From assembly GCA_946699065.1 (NCBI GenBank), contig CAMPDV010000258.1, positions 124,001-188,000 on the forward strand: a stretch of 64,000 nt of DNA. Reading direction: 5' to 3'. A program made the position numbers and the translations under genes. Position 1 is the stretch's first letter, and each line of letters opens with the position of its first letter. Under the pieces are notes generated by a model that saw nothing but the letters and a program-made list of their open reading frames with translations, ran no database searches and was not told the origin of the DNA. The stretch comes from Loxodes magnus. Its lineage: Eukaryota > Ciliophora > Karyorelictea > Loxodida > Loxodidae. Positions 34,931 to 46,539 of this stretch are shown piece after piece.

Positions 34931-35548
34931 ATGCAAATTATACTAATTCTCTTAATAATATCTATAATTTCTATTATTTGGCTTGCTGATTTGAGATGGA
35001 AATAAGAGTCATAAATATAAAAGGTTTTATTTATAAATTTGATATTTAGAGATGAGTTAATAAAAGAACTTAAACTAAACACTACAAAGTTTAATTGCTC
35101 AATCTTATAAAAATATTTGTGTAGTAAGAAATTATTCTGCTGATGGAGATATTTAGACTAAAATGTCTAGCAATTTATTAAATATATTTACATTTAGAAT
35201 ATATATTAGAAATCAATTAAAAGAATGGATTTGTTAGAGTTTTTCTTAGTAAAGTATATGGTATATATGCTTCAATGTCATGTAGAGATATTAAGATTTT
35301 CTTTTCATAAATCTAAAGAGATTCAGAATTCATAATCTACATGATAAAAAGCTGAAGTTATTTGTGAATAATTGAATGAGAGTTAAAGAAGAGAGGTTTT
35401 ATTAATTAGGATACCTAGAGAACTAAATTAGTAATTTATTTTAGCATTTTAATGAGAGCTTACTAAATCTCGTCTTAGCACTACTAATTATAGACTTATT
35501 TTGCAAATATAAGAGAGATAGCAACTATTGTTTAATATCTTTGAATGA
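34931..35548 (+). CDS. Unknown membrane-anchored protein, 205 aa
   Basis: ATG at 34,931, TGA at 35,546-35,548, single exon. The N-terminus MQIILILLIISIISIIWLAD is a signal anchor. The rest is mixed, with several cysteines near residues 60-75 and a Gln/Glu-rich helical C-terminal half (QLNESQRREVLLIRIPRELN). The next gene follows 126 bp downstream in the same direction. No family recognised. Confidence 0.6.
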
Positions 35549-35674
35549 TCATATGACTATTTATTTAATTCACTTTTAAGAAATTTTAGTTTACATTTAT
35601 TTCTTTATTTCTAAATGATTTCTTTTTACAATATAAAAGCAATATTTAAAGATTCTGGGTATTAACGTATAAAA

Positions 35675-36619
35675 ATGAGTTTTGAGGAAAGTAATACAAG
35701 TTGGTTAGATGAATTGCTCACAAACCCATATAAATAAGCTGAAGAAACCTCTTGGTATTATAGTAACACACTAGATCAAGGTAGTCCCATTGTCGAGACT
35801 TATTCGGATTAATAAATTTATTAGGAACGTTAGCCAAGCAAATATCTTGGACGCTAAAAAAGAAATTCCAATCTAGATGTGTTAGAAGAAACATGAAATC
35901 AACCTAATTTCGACACTCATTTTATAAAGCTTTCTGAAGAATTAAAAATAAATTTACAAAAAATATTGGTTGAAGAAGATAAAGAGTACTGACTCTTCAA
36001 GGCAATGTATGCCGAGAAATTAGAAGAAAATGAACAATTAAAGAAAATATACTTCTTTACAAAAAAATTTGCTGAAGGTATTTCGGAAGATCAAATAAAA
36101 AAGTAGAAAAAAGAAGGTAAATATAGCATTAGTTAATCTGTAGTCTTTTATAATAAAGAAAAAGAAAAAGATTGGGAACCAACAAATAAAATTCACGTTT
36201 TTAAGTCTCTTCTTAGCTATTTTAAATTAGGAACAATTTTATACTCCAGATCTTGGGATAGCCTAAGACGTGAGTACGTGAAACGTATGTACTTATAAAC
36301 TTTAAAATTAAGAAAAGAAGGATAGAATAATGAATAAATTCTATAATAACTTAAAGAAGAAAGGGACAATACAAATAAAAAAGTAAGATTAAATGATTAT
36401 TTACTCGCTTTTATTGCTTATGGCAGTGAATTTTATGCTAGTTTTGGATTTTATGAAGTTCTGAAAAGTTTACAAAGATACAAGGAGTAGAACTAAGATT
36501 AATTTATTAAAGGTGTATTTGAGATTATGGCCTAAAATTGTAAAAATAATTGGATTAAAGAATTTCAAGAGCAGCCCGAGAAAGCCAGAAAGAAATAGAA
36601 AATCTAATAATTTTTATGA
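35675..36619 (+). CDS. Unknown soluble protein, 314 aa, single exon
   Basis: ATG at 35,675, TGA at 36,617-36,619, no intron. The protein is acidic at its N-terminus (MSFEESNTSWLDELLTNPY), then helical and charged, with the segment FKLGTILYSRSWDSLRREYV in the middle and LLAFIAYGSEFYASFGFYE near residue 235. It has several TGG and two TGA tryptophans and many TAA/TAG glutamines. Codon content is richer in GC than the surroundings, which makes this one of the clearest genes of the spacer. I do not recognise the family. Confidence 0.75.
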
Positions 36620-36629
36620 ACAACTTTTG

Positions 36630-38345
36630 TTTAATTTTAATATTCTAGTTACATAAAATAAAATAAAAAAGCCTTCATAGCAACATTTTTATTTATAAGA
36701 TAAGTCTATCTCTATTTTTAACAAGAATGAACTCTTTAATTTTGTTTATATTTTACAAGAGTTTTAAGTTTAACTGTATATTATTGGTATGGTAATATAG
36801 AAACAAAGTTTCTTAGCTAAAGTTATATTTAAATTATGTATTTCATATACAGTTATATAATTTTTTTAAAATATTTAACAAGAAATAATTAAAATCTTCA
36901 ATTATTTCAAACTTAGCAGCTTTTGGAGAAGATTAAGATATTACTATATTCAAATTTAAGTTAATATTTCCCTATAAATATCACCTTAATAAACATTTTT
37001 CTAGCATCTTTATAAGACAGCAATGAAATGCCATATCTAAGAATAGGAATTTCAGTTAATAGAGCTAAATATTAAGAAAAATACTAATTTAGTAAAAATT
37101 AAGATAAACTATTATATAGGATTCATTTTAGCTAAATTTAGGTATTTTAAAGAAATTTTTATTTTATTGCTTGGAAATTAAGTTTTCCATAAGTTTGATT
37201 GATTAGACAAAATATCAAAAAAAGAGAAGACTTTCTAAGCTTTGACTTTAAATAAGATTATTAAGTTTTATTTTTTGTTTCGTATTTAATCTAAATTAAA
37301 TATCTAAAGGTAAAATTCTAAGCTGGTAGTACTTTATTAAACAGAGTTATTATTATTAGTTATAAATATACTAGCTATTATATCTGTAGATGGTAAAATT
37401 TTGCTGATGGCTTGCTTATTTATAAACTTAACTTAAAAAAGATATCTAAATTTAGTTATTTAGATAGACTTTAAAGAATTAAAACCAAAGAATAGCAATG
37501 TGGATCTAAACGTTACTAAAATAAATAAAGAAGAAAGATATTAAAGATGCTAAATATAATGAGTATAAATAATTTAGCTTTTCTTAAGTTATTATCTTAA
37601 AATCCATTTGATATACCAATTATAATATAATTTATTACTTCATATATAAATTAATTTAATAGGTATAATATTTTCTTCAGAGGAATCAGTTCTTTAGTTT
37701 ATATAAATTATTAGCTATGTAAGATAAATTTAAATATTAGATTCTATATAATGCTATAAGGATGATTAATTAAATTTCGCTCATTATATATAAAAAACAT
37801 TAAAAAAGGAATACTTAGAAGTACTAGTTAAATCAATGATGGATTATGATTCAATTTTTAAATTAAATTTTAGTGAAGCAATATAAATAAAAATATTATC
37901 ATAAATAATCTATATACATAAATAGGCTATATATAATTCTTAATGGTATTAGTTATATCTTAATATTAATTTGGTACTTTTTTGATTTTTTCATATAGTT
38001 TCTTAAAATAGAAAAAAGATATTGGTATAACTATTTCTCTTTAGTTTTCAAAATTATTTTATCTAATTTTTTAATTTTTTAGTATTTTTCTCTATTTAAT
38101 TCTTTTCTTCTCATTAGACAATATTTTTTACTAATAATGTAGCTATTTTTTATTCTATTTGGATATACTTAATTTAATAAGCTAAAAGACATAAAACATA
38201 AATGTATATTCATGAATATCTGAATTTTAAAGTTTTATTTTTAAGAAAATATTTATAGATATCGTGCTGGATAATATTCTCTAATAACTTACCACTATAA
38301 AAAAGTTAGTATAATAGTTTTAAATATTAGATGAAAATAAAAAAA
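36630..38345. other. Stretch without a recognised gene
   Basis: About 1.7 kb of AT-rich DNA. I could not find a frame with clean start and end; short coding exons split by tiny introns cannot be excluded. Confidence 0.35.
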
Positions 38346-38351
38346 TAGGTA

Positions 38352-38708
38352 TCAACTACTGCAATATATTTATGATGAAAAAGATAAAAATTTAATATAT
38401 TTAACTATATTTTCATATTAACTTTAAGTATTTAAGAAATTTAGTAAAAACTAATTTTGCTTCATTCTTCTTTTTTCTTTTTCTTCTTTTTCTTCTTTTT
38501 CTTCTTTTTCTTCTTTTTCTTCTTTTTCTTCTTTTTCTTCTTTTTCTTCTTTTTCTTCTTTTTCTTCTTTTTCTTCTTTTTCTTCTTTTTCTTCTTTTTC
38601 TTCTTTTTCTTCTTTTTCTTCTTTTTTCTTTTGTTCGAAATAAACCTTTCTTGATATGTTTTTAAGTTATTTGCTGTTTTTCAACCACTTAATCCATTCT
38701 TTGGACAT
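38352..38708 (-). CDS. Low-complexity protein with a long (Glu-Glu-Lys) repeat, 118 aa
   Basis: ATG at 38,706-38,708, TGA at 38,352-38,354. The N-terminal 30 residues (MSKEWIKWLKNSKQ and on) look like ordinary protein. A 9-bp tandem repeat at 38,475-38,625 then encodes about 17 EEK units, followed by a C-terminal tail ending KFLSFSSQIYCSS. The plus-strand poly-phenylalanine frame is its antisense. Repeat number is likely variable. Function unknown. Confidence 0.5.
38463..38630. repeat. 9-bp microsatellite (CTTCTTTTT)n
   Basis: About 17 nearly perfect copies on the plus strand, coding EEK on the minus strand. Confidence 0.9.
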
Positions 38709-38819
38709 TTTTTATTTTTAAATATTAATTAAAGTAATTTTTAAGAGGAAATCTATGATTAAAGCAGTTTAAGAAATTAAATAAAATGATAACAAGACAT
38801 AATCTTTAAGTCTTTAAAT

Positions 38820-39070
38820 ATGATCCATATTAAAATACCTCGTATTTTTGAATAGTTCACAAATCTCTGAATGTTTGATTAAAAATATTTATTTCGATTA
38901 TGATAATTTGTAACTAAATTATTTTAATACATAAAGAAGCTATTTTTAAGATAATAGTTTTGCTTATCATATATATGCAAGATTCTTAAATTTTTAATAT
39001 TTATATCTAAATCTTTTAATTTAAAGATTTATTGAGGCTAATACAGAATTTCTACTTAAATAATTTAAAA
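38820..39070. repeat. Fragment similar to arm sequence 6,165-6,420
   Basis: Shared phrases around AATACCTCG and ATCTCTGAA suggest a degraded copy of the unknown arm gene at 5,880-6,712, lying just inside the inner end of the right arm. Confidence 0.45.
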
Positions 39071-39924
39071 ATCTCCTACTAATTTTATTTAAGTTTTATG
39101 AAAAATAAAATAAATTAAATCTAATTAAAATAAATTTTTTTTCTTAGTCCTTTTAACTAAACAATTTAACTATGAATGTAATTGAATATTTAGCTTATTT
39201 AGACTAGGATTATTAATAGTAATTAAAGTATATAAGTAAGTAATAAATGATAAGGCATTTAATAATTAATCAAGCTTGGAAAATAATAACTATCATTATT
39301 TTAAATAAAAAAAGATAAAGTATTAAATGAAGTAAGTAGCTATTAATAAACTAAACAATCTCAGTTTAAATGTGGATAGATAGATTATTTATTTAGTTTA
39401 TACGATTTAAATATTAATTTAATATATCATAACATCTATAAAGAAAAAGAAAGGTAGAAGATATAATTATTAAATAAAAAGAAAAGCTAAAGTTTTCTTA
39501 ATTTATTAAATTTCTCCTTTTTACTATGTTTTTCACATTTTAATTAGCAATTTTATTTTAAAAGTTTGATATTATAAAGTTTTGTTTTTATTTAGTTTTT
39601 TTATAAATAATAACCTTTTTAAAAATTTCAGAAATGCCTTAATTTTAATTTCTATTTAAGATGCTTAGTTTATACATATTAAATTAAATATTTTCTATTA
39701 TATTCTTAAATAACTTAGAACTTACTTAATTTGTATAAAATATTTGGCTTTTAGAGAAAATTATTTTTTATTAGTCATAATAGTTGTAGTTAGACAGCAT
39801 GCTAGCTCTATTATTATTAAGCTATTATATTAGTAATAAGTATATAATGTATAAAACTAAATTTATCTATTCTAGCTTATATCAAATTAAACCAAACTGA
39901 GTCTGTTTCATTATGCATTGTATT

Positions 39925-41937
39925 ATGAAAGCTTTTAAATTATCTAAATATAAAATTCTAACTTTTATCAGATAGTTTAAAATTAAATATGCTTCTAAAT
40001 AAATTTAATTCAACCTAGTATCAAGGATATTAGAACTAATCTTTAACTAATGATATAAGCTATATAAGCTTTCATCTAATGGATGTTAATAACCTATTAA
40101 AAATAATTCAAATTAAGCCTCTTTTATTAAGTAGTTAAGAACTTATATACCTCATTATTTTTTATTAGCATCAATCAGAGCTATTTGTGAAATAATTTAA
40201 GTCCATTTTAAAGTGTTGGATTAGGCTTTATAAATATTAATAATATTTTAGATTAAAAAGAAAGAATAGGAAAATAATAGAATTATTCTAGCAATCAAGG
40301 TTATATGTTTCTATCAAGAGTTAAGTAATCAGATTGAATCTAAAAACAAAATTGAGATTTAAAGTACTTAAAAATCTAAAATTGTAAGGCTTAAAATAAA
40401 GCAGAGCTTTTATATTAGGAGATAGAGTTCTAAAATATATAGAAGAAATTTAAATTTCATAAGAAAAAACGAATGTAAGATAAACAAAAAATAAAAGCTA
40501 AAATAATCTAAAATAGAAAGTTATAAGTAAAGCAATGCTTTTGCATAATGTTTAAATAATAATAAATTAGTAATATTTTAAATAGATAAGCTTACCTTGA
40601 TAAATCATAAAAGAGATAAATTAAATGATTAAAGCATTTAAAAATTAAAAGCAGCATCAAGCAATTTTTACTTCAATGAATATTTAGAATACTTTTATTA
40701 TATTTAATACAAAGACACTTTGGCTGTAAGAATCAACCTAGTTGAATATTAAAGTGCGATAAGCAAAAATTTTTATTTTTTCTTAAAGGTTTATCATAAA
40801 ACAAGTTTTCCCTTTCAACAATCTTAAGAAAAAGAAGAAGAAAACATAAAATACTCTTAAGATTTAAATTTATAGAAACTACTATTAAAAGAGACTTTTA
40901 TCTTATTTTTAGTGTAATCCAGAAAATTTGTTGACATTAAGATAAAATTGATGATAGTTTTTAAAAAGCTATAAAAATCTTATAACTAATTTCCGAATTT
41001 CAAAACGAGCAATTATTCTAAAAAAATAAACTTATGAAGAGCTAAAAATTACAAATAAGATGAAAAGTATAAGGAATAAATATAAGAGATATCAATAATT
41101 TAATTAGATCAATTGACTGAACAGAGTAAATAAAGTTCATAAATAACTGGGTTAGCTATCTGCTGAAAGATTAAAAAATGAAGAATAGTTGCCATATAAT
41201 TGGTAGAAAAGAGCAAAAGTAGATGTAATAATTTAATAATAGTAAAATTTATTAAGTTAAACAATTATAAGTATTCTATTAGTACTAGTACTAATATTTT
41301 AGGTATTTGAATATTAATTTTAAATCTTCTAGATTAATCAGAATAAACATTCGTCTATTAGAATTTTAAACTTAGAAGGGATTATATACACATATGAATG
41401 GATAAATTTAGTGATTTAACGGAAGAAATAAAATAAATTAAAAAAGCGAAAAGTTATAAGTATAGTCTAATAAAAACCTTAGAAAAATAACTTAAAACTA
41501 CTAAATTATATCATAAATAAATATATTTTAATCTGCTTTTTCCTTAAGAATTAAAAATTCTAAAGCACATTTAAAATAAAGTTAATTTCCAAATCAAATA
41601 GCAATCTGCTTCTAAATAAATGATCTAGTAATAGCAAGAAAATAAAATAGATATATAGCTTATCACTATTAAAGTAAATACTTCAATTATTTATCTTAAA
41701 GCAAAGCTAGGATAGTTTTTATTTTATTAAAGCTAGAAGATTTAAGATATATAATAAAAAGAAATTGCTTTAGAGGAAGTATATTAAAATAGAAAATACT
41801 AGAATTAAACATATAAATAGTTGGGGAATGATATAAGCATAATAATTAAAGCAGTGCATATATAATTTGATATAATTATTTTTCTTTAAATATAAAATTT
41901 AATTATAAAACCAGAAGCTAAATTCCTTAGTTTATGA
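39925..41937 (+). CDS. Large unknown coiled-coil protein with one hydrophobic segment, 656 aa, two short introns
   Basis: ATG at 39,925, TGA at 41,935-41,937. Removing GT-AG introns at 41,151-41,169 (19 nt) and 41,353-41,375 (23 nt) leaves 657 codons exactly. The first 400 residues are mixed helical and Lys/Gln-rich, with KDTLAVRINLVEYQSAISKN in the middle. Coiled coil follows (EQIQEISIIQLDQLTEQSKQ), then a membrane-like stretch IISILLVLVLIFQV and a charged C-terminal part containing TIKVNTSIIYLKAKL. Part of the gene is missing from the left arm. Related 3' sequences occur at 25,200-25,330 and 63,450-63,570. No family recognised. Confidence 0.65.
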
Positions 41938-42852
41938 ATTATACATAAACATTGGCCTGATTATATTTTAATGTAAAGAAGCTAAAATTAAAATAATGAA
42001 TAGAATGGAAATAATTTAGACTTAAGTTTTAATTTAAGTTATTTATTATATAATAGCCTTTATAGTTAAAATAATAACTAAATATAAACTAACTACTTAT
42101 TCTTAAAATAAAACATTTCATATACTTAGTTATTAAAAGTATAAATCCTAAATTTACTATTTTAAGTTAAGTTTTACATTAGTTTTTATTTAATTTATTT
42201 GTTAGATAAACTTTTAAACAAAAGCTATAAATATTTTCCTTCTCATTTATATTATTTGGTCTTTCTTCTTACATTTAGATTTATAAATTTTTAATACTTG
42301 TCATTTACTTATAGTAGGAAGATTTAGACTAAATTTAAATTTCCAAACTTATATTATCAAATAATTTATTTTTTCGGTTCTTTTATAAATTTTATTCAAA
42401 AAGCTAAAATTATATAATTATGTATTTTATTTGAAATTAATTGAAGGTAATTTTCTTAAAGAGTAGCCAAGATAAAATTAGAAGAATCGTATAAATTGGA
42501 ATTTAGAGTGTAAGATATAATTAAATTTTATTCTTTTATTTATCTTTTTGATGCTTCTATTATATTATTTCCAACTATTTTGCTCTTATAATTCCTTGTT
42601 AATAGTAATTGCTATGGATACCTAGTTAATTTTTTTATTAGTTTAGGAATTTTAGTTATTTTTCTACAACTATACATTTCTAAAGCCTAACTAATTAAAT
42701 AAAATAAAAAAATCCAAGAAAAAATAAGTAAGCATAAACAGCTCTATTGCTTATAGTTATAAAGCTGAAAGAATATAAAAGTTTATTTATTAGCTAAGAT
42801 GTAAATATAGCTATGATATTAACTTTTAATAGATTTTATTTTCTTAATAAAT

Positions 42853-45800
42853 ATGAAAATTATAAACCAAGCATAGATTTTTATACCAATATTACTTTCC
42901 ATTCTAAGTTTGGAAGTAGAGTCATAGTGCAGAAGCGGTTGCAATAATTCATTTCTTTAAGATTAGATTTGCTAGTTGTAATGTTCTAACTATGATTGTT
43001 TGATGGATGGAGGGGATTGTAGAGTTTGCAATGATTTGTGCTTTTTTTTAAATATTGGTAATGGATATTGCGATATTTAATGTAACTCAACTGAGTGCTA
43101 ATTTGATGGTGGAGATTGTTAAGATTTATGTAGCGAAGGATGTTCTTCAACATGAATAAATGACAGCTTTTGCTAGATCCCTTGCTAAGTCGAAGCATGC
43201 AATTTTGATGGTTTAGACTGTCAAAAATGTATGCCTCAATGTGAAAACTATTTTTTAGGAAACGGCGCTTGTTAGCCTGAGTGTAATTATGCAGAATGTA
43301 ATTATGACTAAGGAGATTGTAATGGAACTGAGTAATCAAATTGTTGGGATATGACAGCTTGCTTTCTTTTAGCTAATAATGGACATTGTGAAACATTATG
43401 CAACAATCCATCTTGTGGCATGGATAGTGACGAATGCTGAGGTGTTGAATGTAATTGCGAAACTTATAAAGTAGCCTTTTTGTTGTAAGATGGACATTGT
43501 AATATCGAGTGTAACAATATTCAATGCAATTGAGATGATGGTGACTGCTTAGATACATGCTTTTGTACCACTTCATTTATGAATGATTCTTTTTGCTAAT
43601 GAGGATGCTTCACTCCTGCATGCAATTGAGATTATGGAGATTGCGGCTCCTTTGATACTTATTTATAGCAAAAATTCGTCCAAATTTTAAATTTAAAATA
43701 AGGGTATAATTAAAATATATATAACACACGAAAAAAAATTCCTCTTAATGGTATTTTATGTCTAATATTGTCTTCAATTACCATCTCTTCAGCAATAGTT
43801 ATCTACTTAGTTTGGAAAAAATCTGGCAAAAAAAGTATTTAAAAGAAATGAATGAAACAGTAAAGATTAAATAATTCCTCTCAAATGGAAAATTCTAATC
43901 AAATCTTTTAAAATTATGCCTAAAAACCTAAATGGTCTTGAAGGAAAATCTTTGTTTTAGGATTTAAAAATGAAGACGAAAATACTTTTTAGATAGATCT
44001 TTATTTTGACTTCTTGAAGTTTATCTGTTTAACTTTTTTAATTATGAGTGCTATTAGCATAATTTCTATTGCAAATAACTATAGAGGAGGTAACTGAAGC
44101 GGTTGATTAAACGAATAATAATCTAGTTTTTTTGATAAGATCACAATAGCAAACTTATATACTACAGGATCATAAATGTTATGATTTGATGAAGATAGTG
44201 TTTATTTCTATGAAAATAAGCCTAATGATACGGTATATTATTAGTATAAAGCAAGCCATTAGCAAGAGATGTTAGAAGAAGGATATATTGACTATAATAA
44301 TCAATTCAAGAAAGATATCATTATAGTAGATATCATCAGTCAGCTAATTCTTCTACTTTCAATTATCTTTTATAAAATCAGATTTAAGTTACTCATTTAG
44401 AATTGAAACTAGAGAAGAAAGTTAGCTTCTAACTTTACTGTGCAATTGAAACTCAAGAAATAATAAAAGATAGACATTGAAAATCTCAAACAAATGATAC
44501 AAAATTGATTTGGAAAAGTTAATCAAATAATTGTTTTAAAGAAAACGAATAACTTAATATGGCTTTATTAAAAGCAACATAATATAAACGAAAGAATTCA
44601 GACTCTTGAAGCAAATTAAAAAAATATTCAGTTCCAAAATTATAAAAATGATTTAATAGGAAGAAAAATATTTTCTATCATCATAAAAACAAATTTATAC
44701 AGCGAGTTAAATGACAATGTAGTGTTCGTAGTTTTTGAACATGAACATAGTAAAAATCTTTTTAAATAATATTAGAGATATAAGAAATGTTAAATTAAGG
44801 ATTAACAATTCCAAAGTTTTATAGATCAATTTCATGTTTAAAATAATGACTGGGTAGAACCTCAAGATATCAAATTTGAAAATCTTGAAATAAAAAGAAG
44901 AAAAAAGATGTTGGTATCTTTATTTATGTTTTCAGTATCCATTGTAGCAATGATTTCCTTGTGCATATTTTAGGGGCTAAGCTATTAATAATATTATGAA
45001 CTTCCGAGTCTATCAGATTGCTAAAATATGTGGATAAGTAGAGAGTTTAGCTACTTTTATACCTTTGAGGAAGCTTAAAAAAATTATGAAAAGGGATCAA
45101 ATGCTTATTTTTGCTGATGTTCTTACTAAAAAGATGCATTTGAAAATAACGAAATAGGGAGATGATGCTAGCATTATGAAGATCGTTATATGACTAAATA
45201 GAATTTGATGTATCTTTCTTCGATACTCATCATAATAGTAAATTTCATTTCCCTTAAAATTATAAAATCTATTTCCAAATATTTTCAAATTTAGGAGAGT
45301 ATTTAGGAAGCACATAATTTCCTATCGATTGTTTTTTCATTGAATTTTTTAATGTTGGGTTGATGAAAACTATTGTAAATGCCTAATTACCTTATTGGAT
45401 AGACAAAGATACAAGAAGCAAATCTTTACGTAATAATTATGACGACTTTGAGCGAATGTGGTATTTAGACATTGGAAGCTAGATTACTTTAACACTATTT
45501 TTTTTGATATTTTATCCAGCTTTATGAAATTTATTAGTGTAATGACCTCTAAGTAAGTTAATTTAAAGTATACAAAGAAGACAAAATAGATTAAGTAAAT
45601 GATTCAACAAAATAAAAATAAATCCTAAGATTATAATTTCGTTTAATTATGCTAAGATTCTAAGTATTATATTTGCTGTTTAGCTTTACTCGACAGGAAT
45701 TCCTATCCTTAACTTTTGCGTTTTTGCCGCTTCTCTTTTAAGACTGCTATCAGATAAATTTTTATTAAAGAGGTATTTTAAATGGGAAACATTCACTTAA

Positions 45801-46532
45801 ATAAATATCCACTAAAAAGCCTTAAATATGCTTCCCAGCTGTTTATTTTTGCATGGGTTAATAAGCATTTATATGCTTGGTTGTGAAGATTTATTTCCTG
45901 AAAGTTTTGAAAATTGTAATCAATTCACGAAACTAGACATAGACTATAGATATAGATGTGATAAAGAAAATTATATCAGCTAAAGATTTTAATCAATGCA
46001 AGGCACGGCTTATGGAGTATTTCTTCTAATCTGTTTATTATGCTTCGTTGTATTAGCTTTAATGCTAAGTTTATTAGACACATAATATAGATAAAATTAT
46101 AGCAGCTAAATATCTAGAGTAAGATTTTTATATAGCAATCATTAAGCAAGGTTATTAAAAACTACGACATAGAGAGTAACCCTAAGTACAAGCAAACCAT
46201 TAAGAAAATAAAGCAGGATTTAGTTTAAAAAAATTTGCTTAATTAGTAAAAATGTGGAAAAGAACGAAGCTAAGATTATTTAAATGCTTTTAATGAAGAT
46301 ACTCTTATCGAAGATTAAAACATTAAAAGAAATGGCATCACTTTTAACGACCCTAATTAAGAATTATCTTGTGGAAAAATAATTATTTAGGAAAAAAATA
46401 AGGAAAGCATAGAAAAACTTAGCTCAGAAATAGATTAGAAACGCAGCATAAAAGAAGTAAGTATTTATATAGAGTGAAGAATAATCTTTCTAAGATTTGA
46501 AGATCAGTGAAAGCAAAGAAGAAAATTCTTGA
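42853..46532 (+). CDS. LNR-repeat / OSCA-TMEM63 mechanosensitive channel-like fusion, about 1,215 aa
   Basis: ATG at 42,853 opens with a signal peptide (about residues 1-24). Residues about 25-280 hold seven to eight cysteine repeats of the Lin12-Notch (LNR) type, such as GNGYCDIQCNSTEC followed by DGGDC. A first membrane segment is at about 290-315 and another near 390. A cytosolic RRM-like domain has VFVVFEHEHSK and W-VEPQDIKFENL, the signature of OSCA/TMEM63 (W..APEP.DI.W.NL). The multi-pass pore region follows (WYLDIGSQI, LYSTGIPILNF), then an acidic cytosolic tail. These are calcium-permeable, tension-gated channels of the surface membrane. Introns: 46,119-46,135 (17 nt) and 46,457-46,472 (16 nt). 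The frame shifts -1 at a U UUU UUA heptamer near 45,346; with both introns removed and that shift the length is a whole number of codons. Stop TGA 46,530-46,532. Confidence 0.8.
45341..45347 (+). promoter_or_regulatory. Slippery heptamer T TTT TTA at a -1 frame change
   Basis: In frame AAT TTT TTA the heptamer T TTT TTA is in the register required for -1 slippage. Upstream the zero frame encodes FLSIVFSLNFL; downstream the -1 frame encodes NVGLMKTIVNA, which continues the conserved channel core without loss or gain of residues. Same sequence at 9,388-9,394 (minus) and 61,289-61,295 (minus). Position may be off by a base or two. Confidence 0.5.
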
Positions 46533-46539
46533 AAGGCTA

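Noticed and set aside
38457-38654. Poly-phenylalanine ORF on the plus strand
   Set aside because: Antisense of the EEK repeat gene at 38,352-38,708.
41050-41300. SNARE motif in the coiled coil plus hydrophobic segment of the 656-residue protein
   Set aside because: The heptads lack the central Gln/Arg layer pattern, and a long C-terminal part follows the hydrophobic segment, unlike a SNARE.
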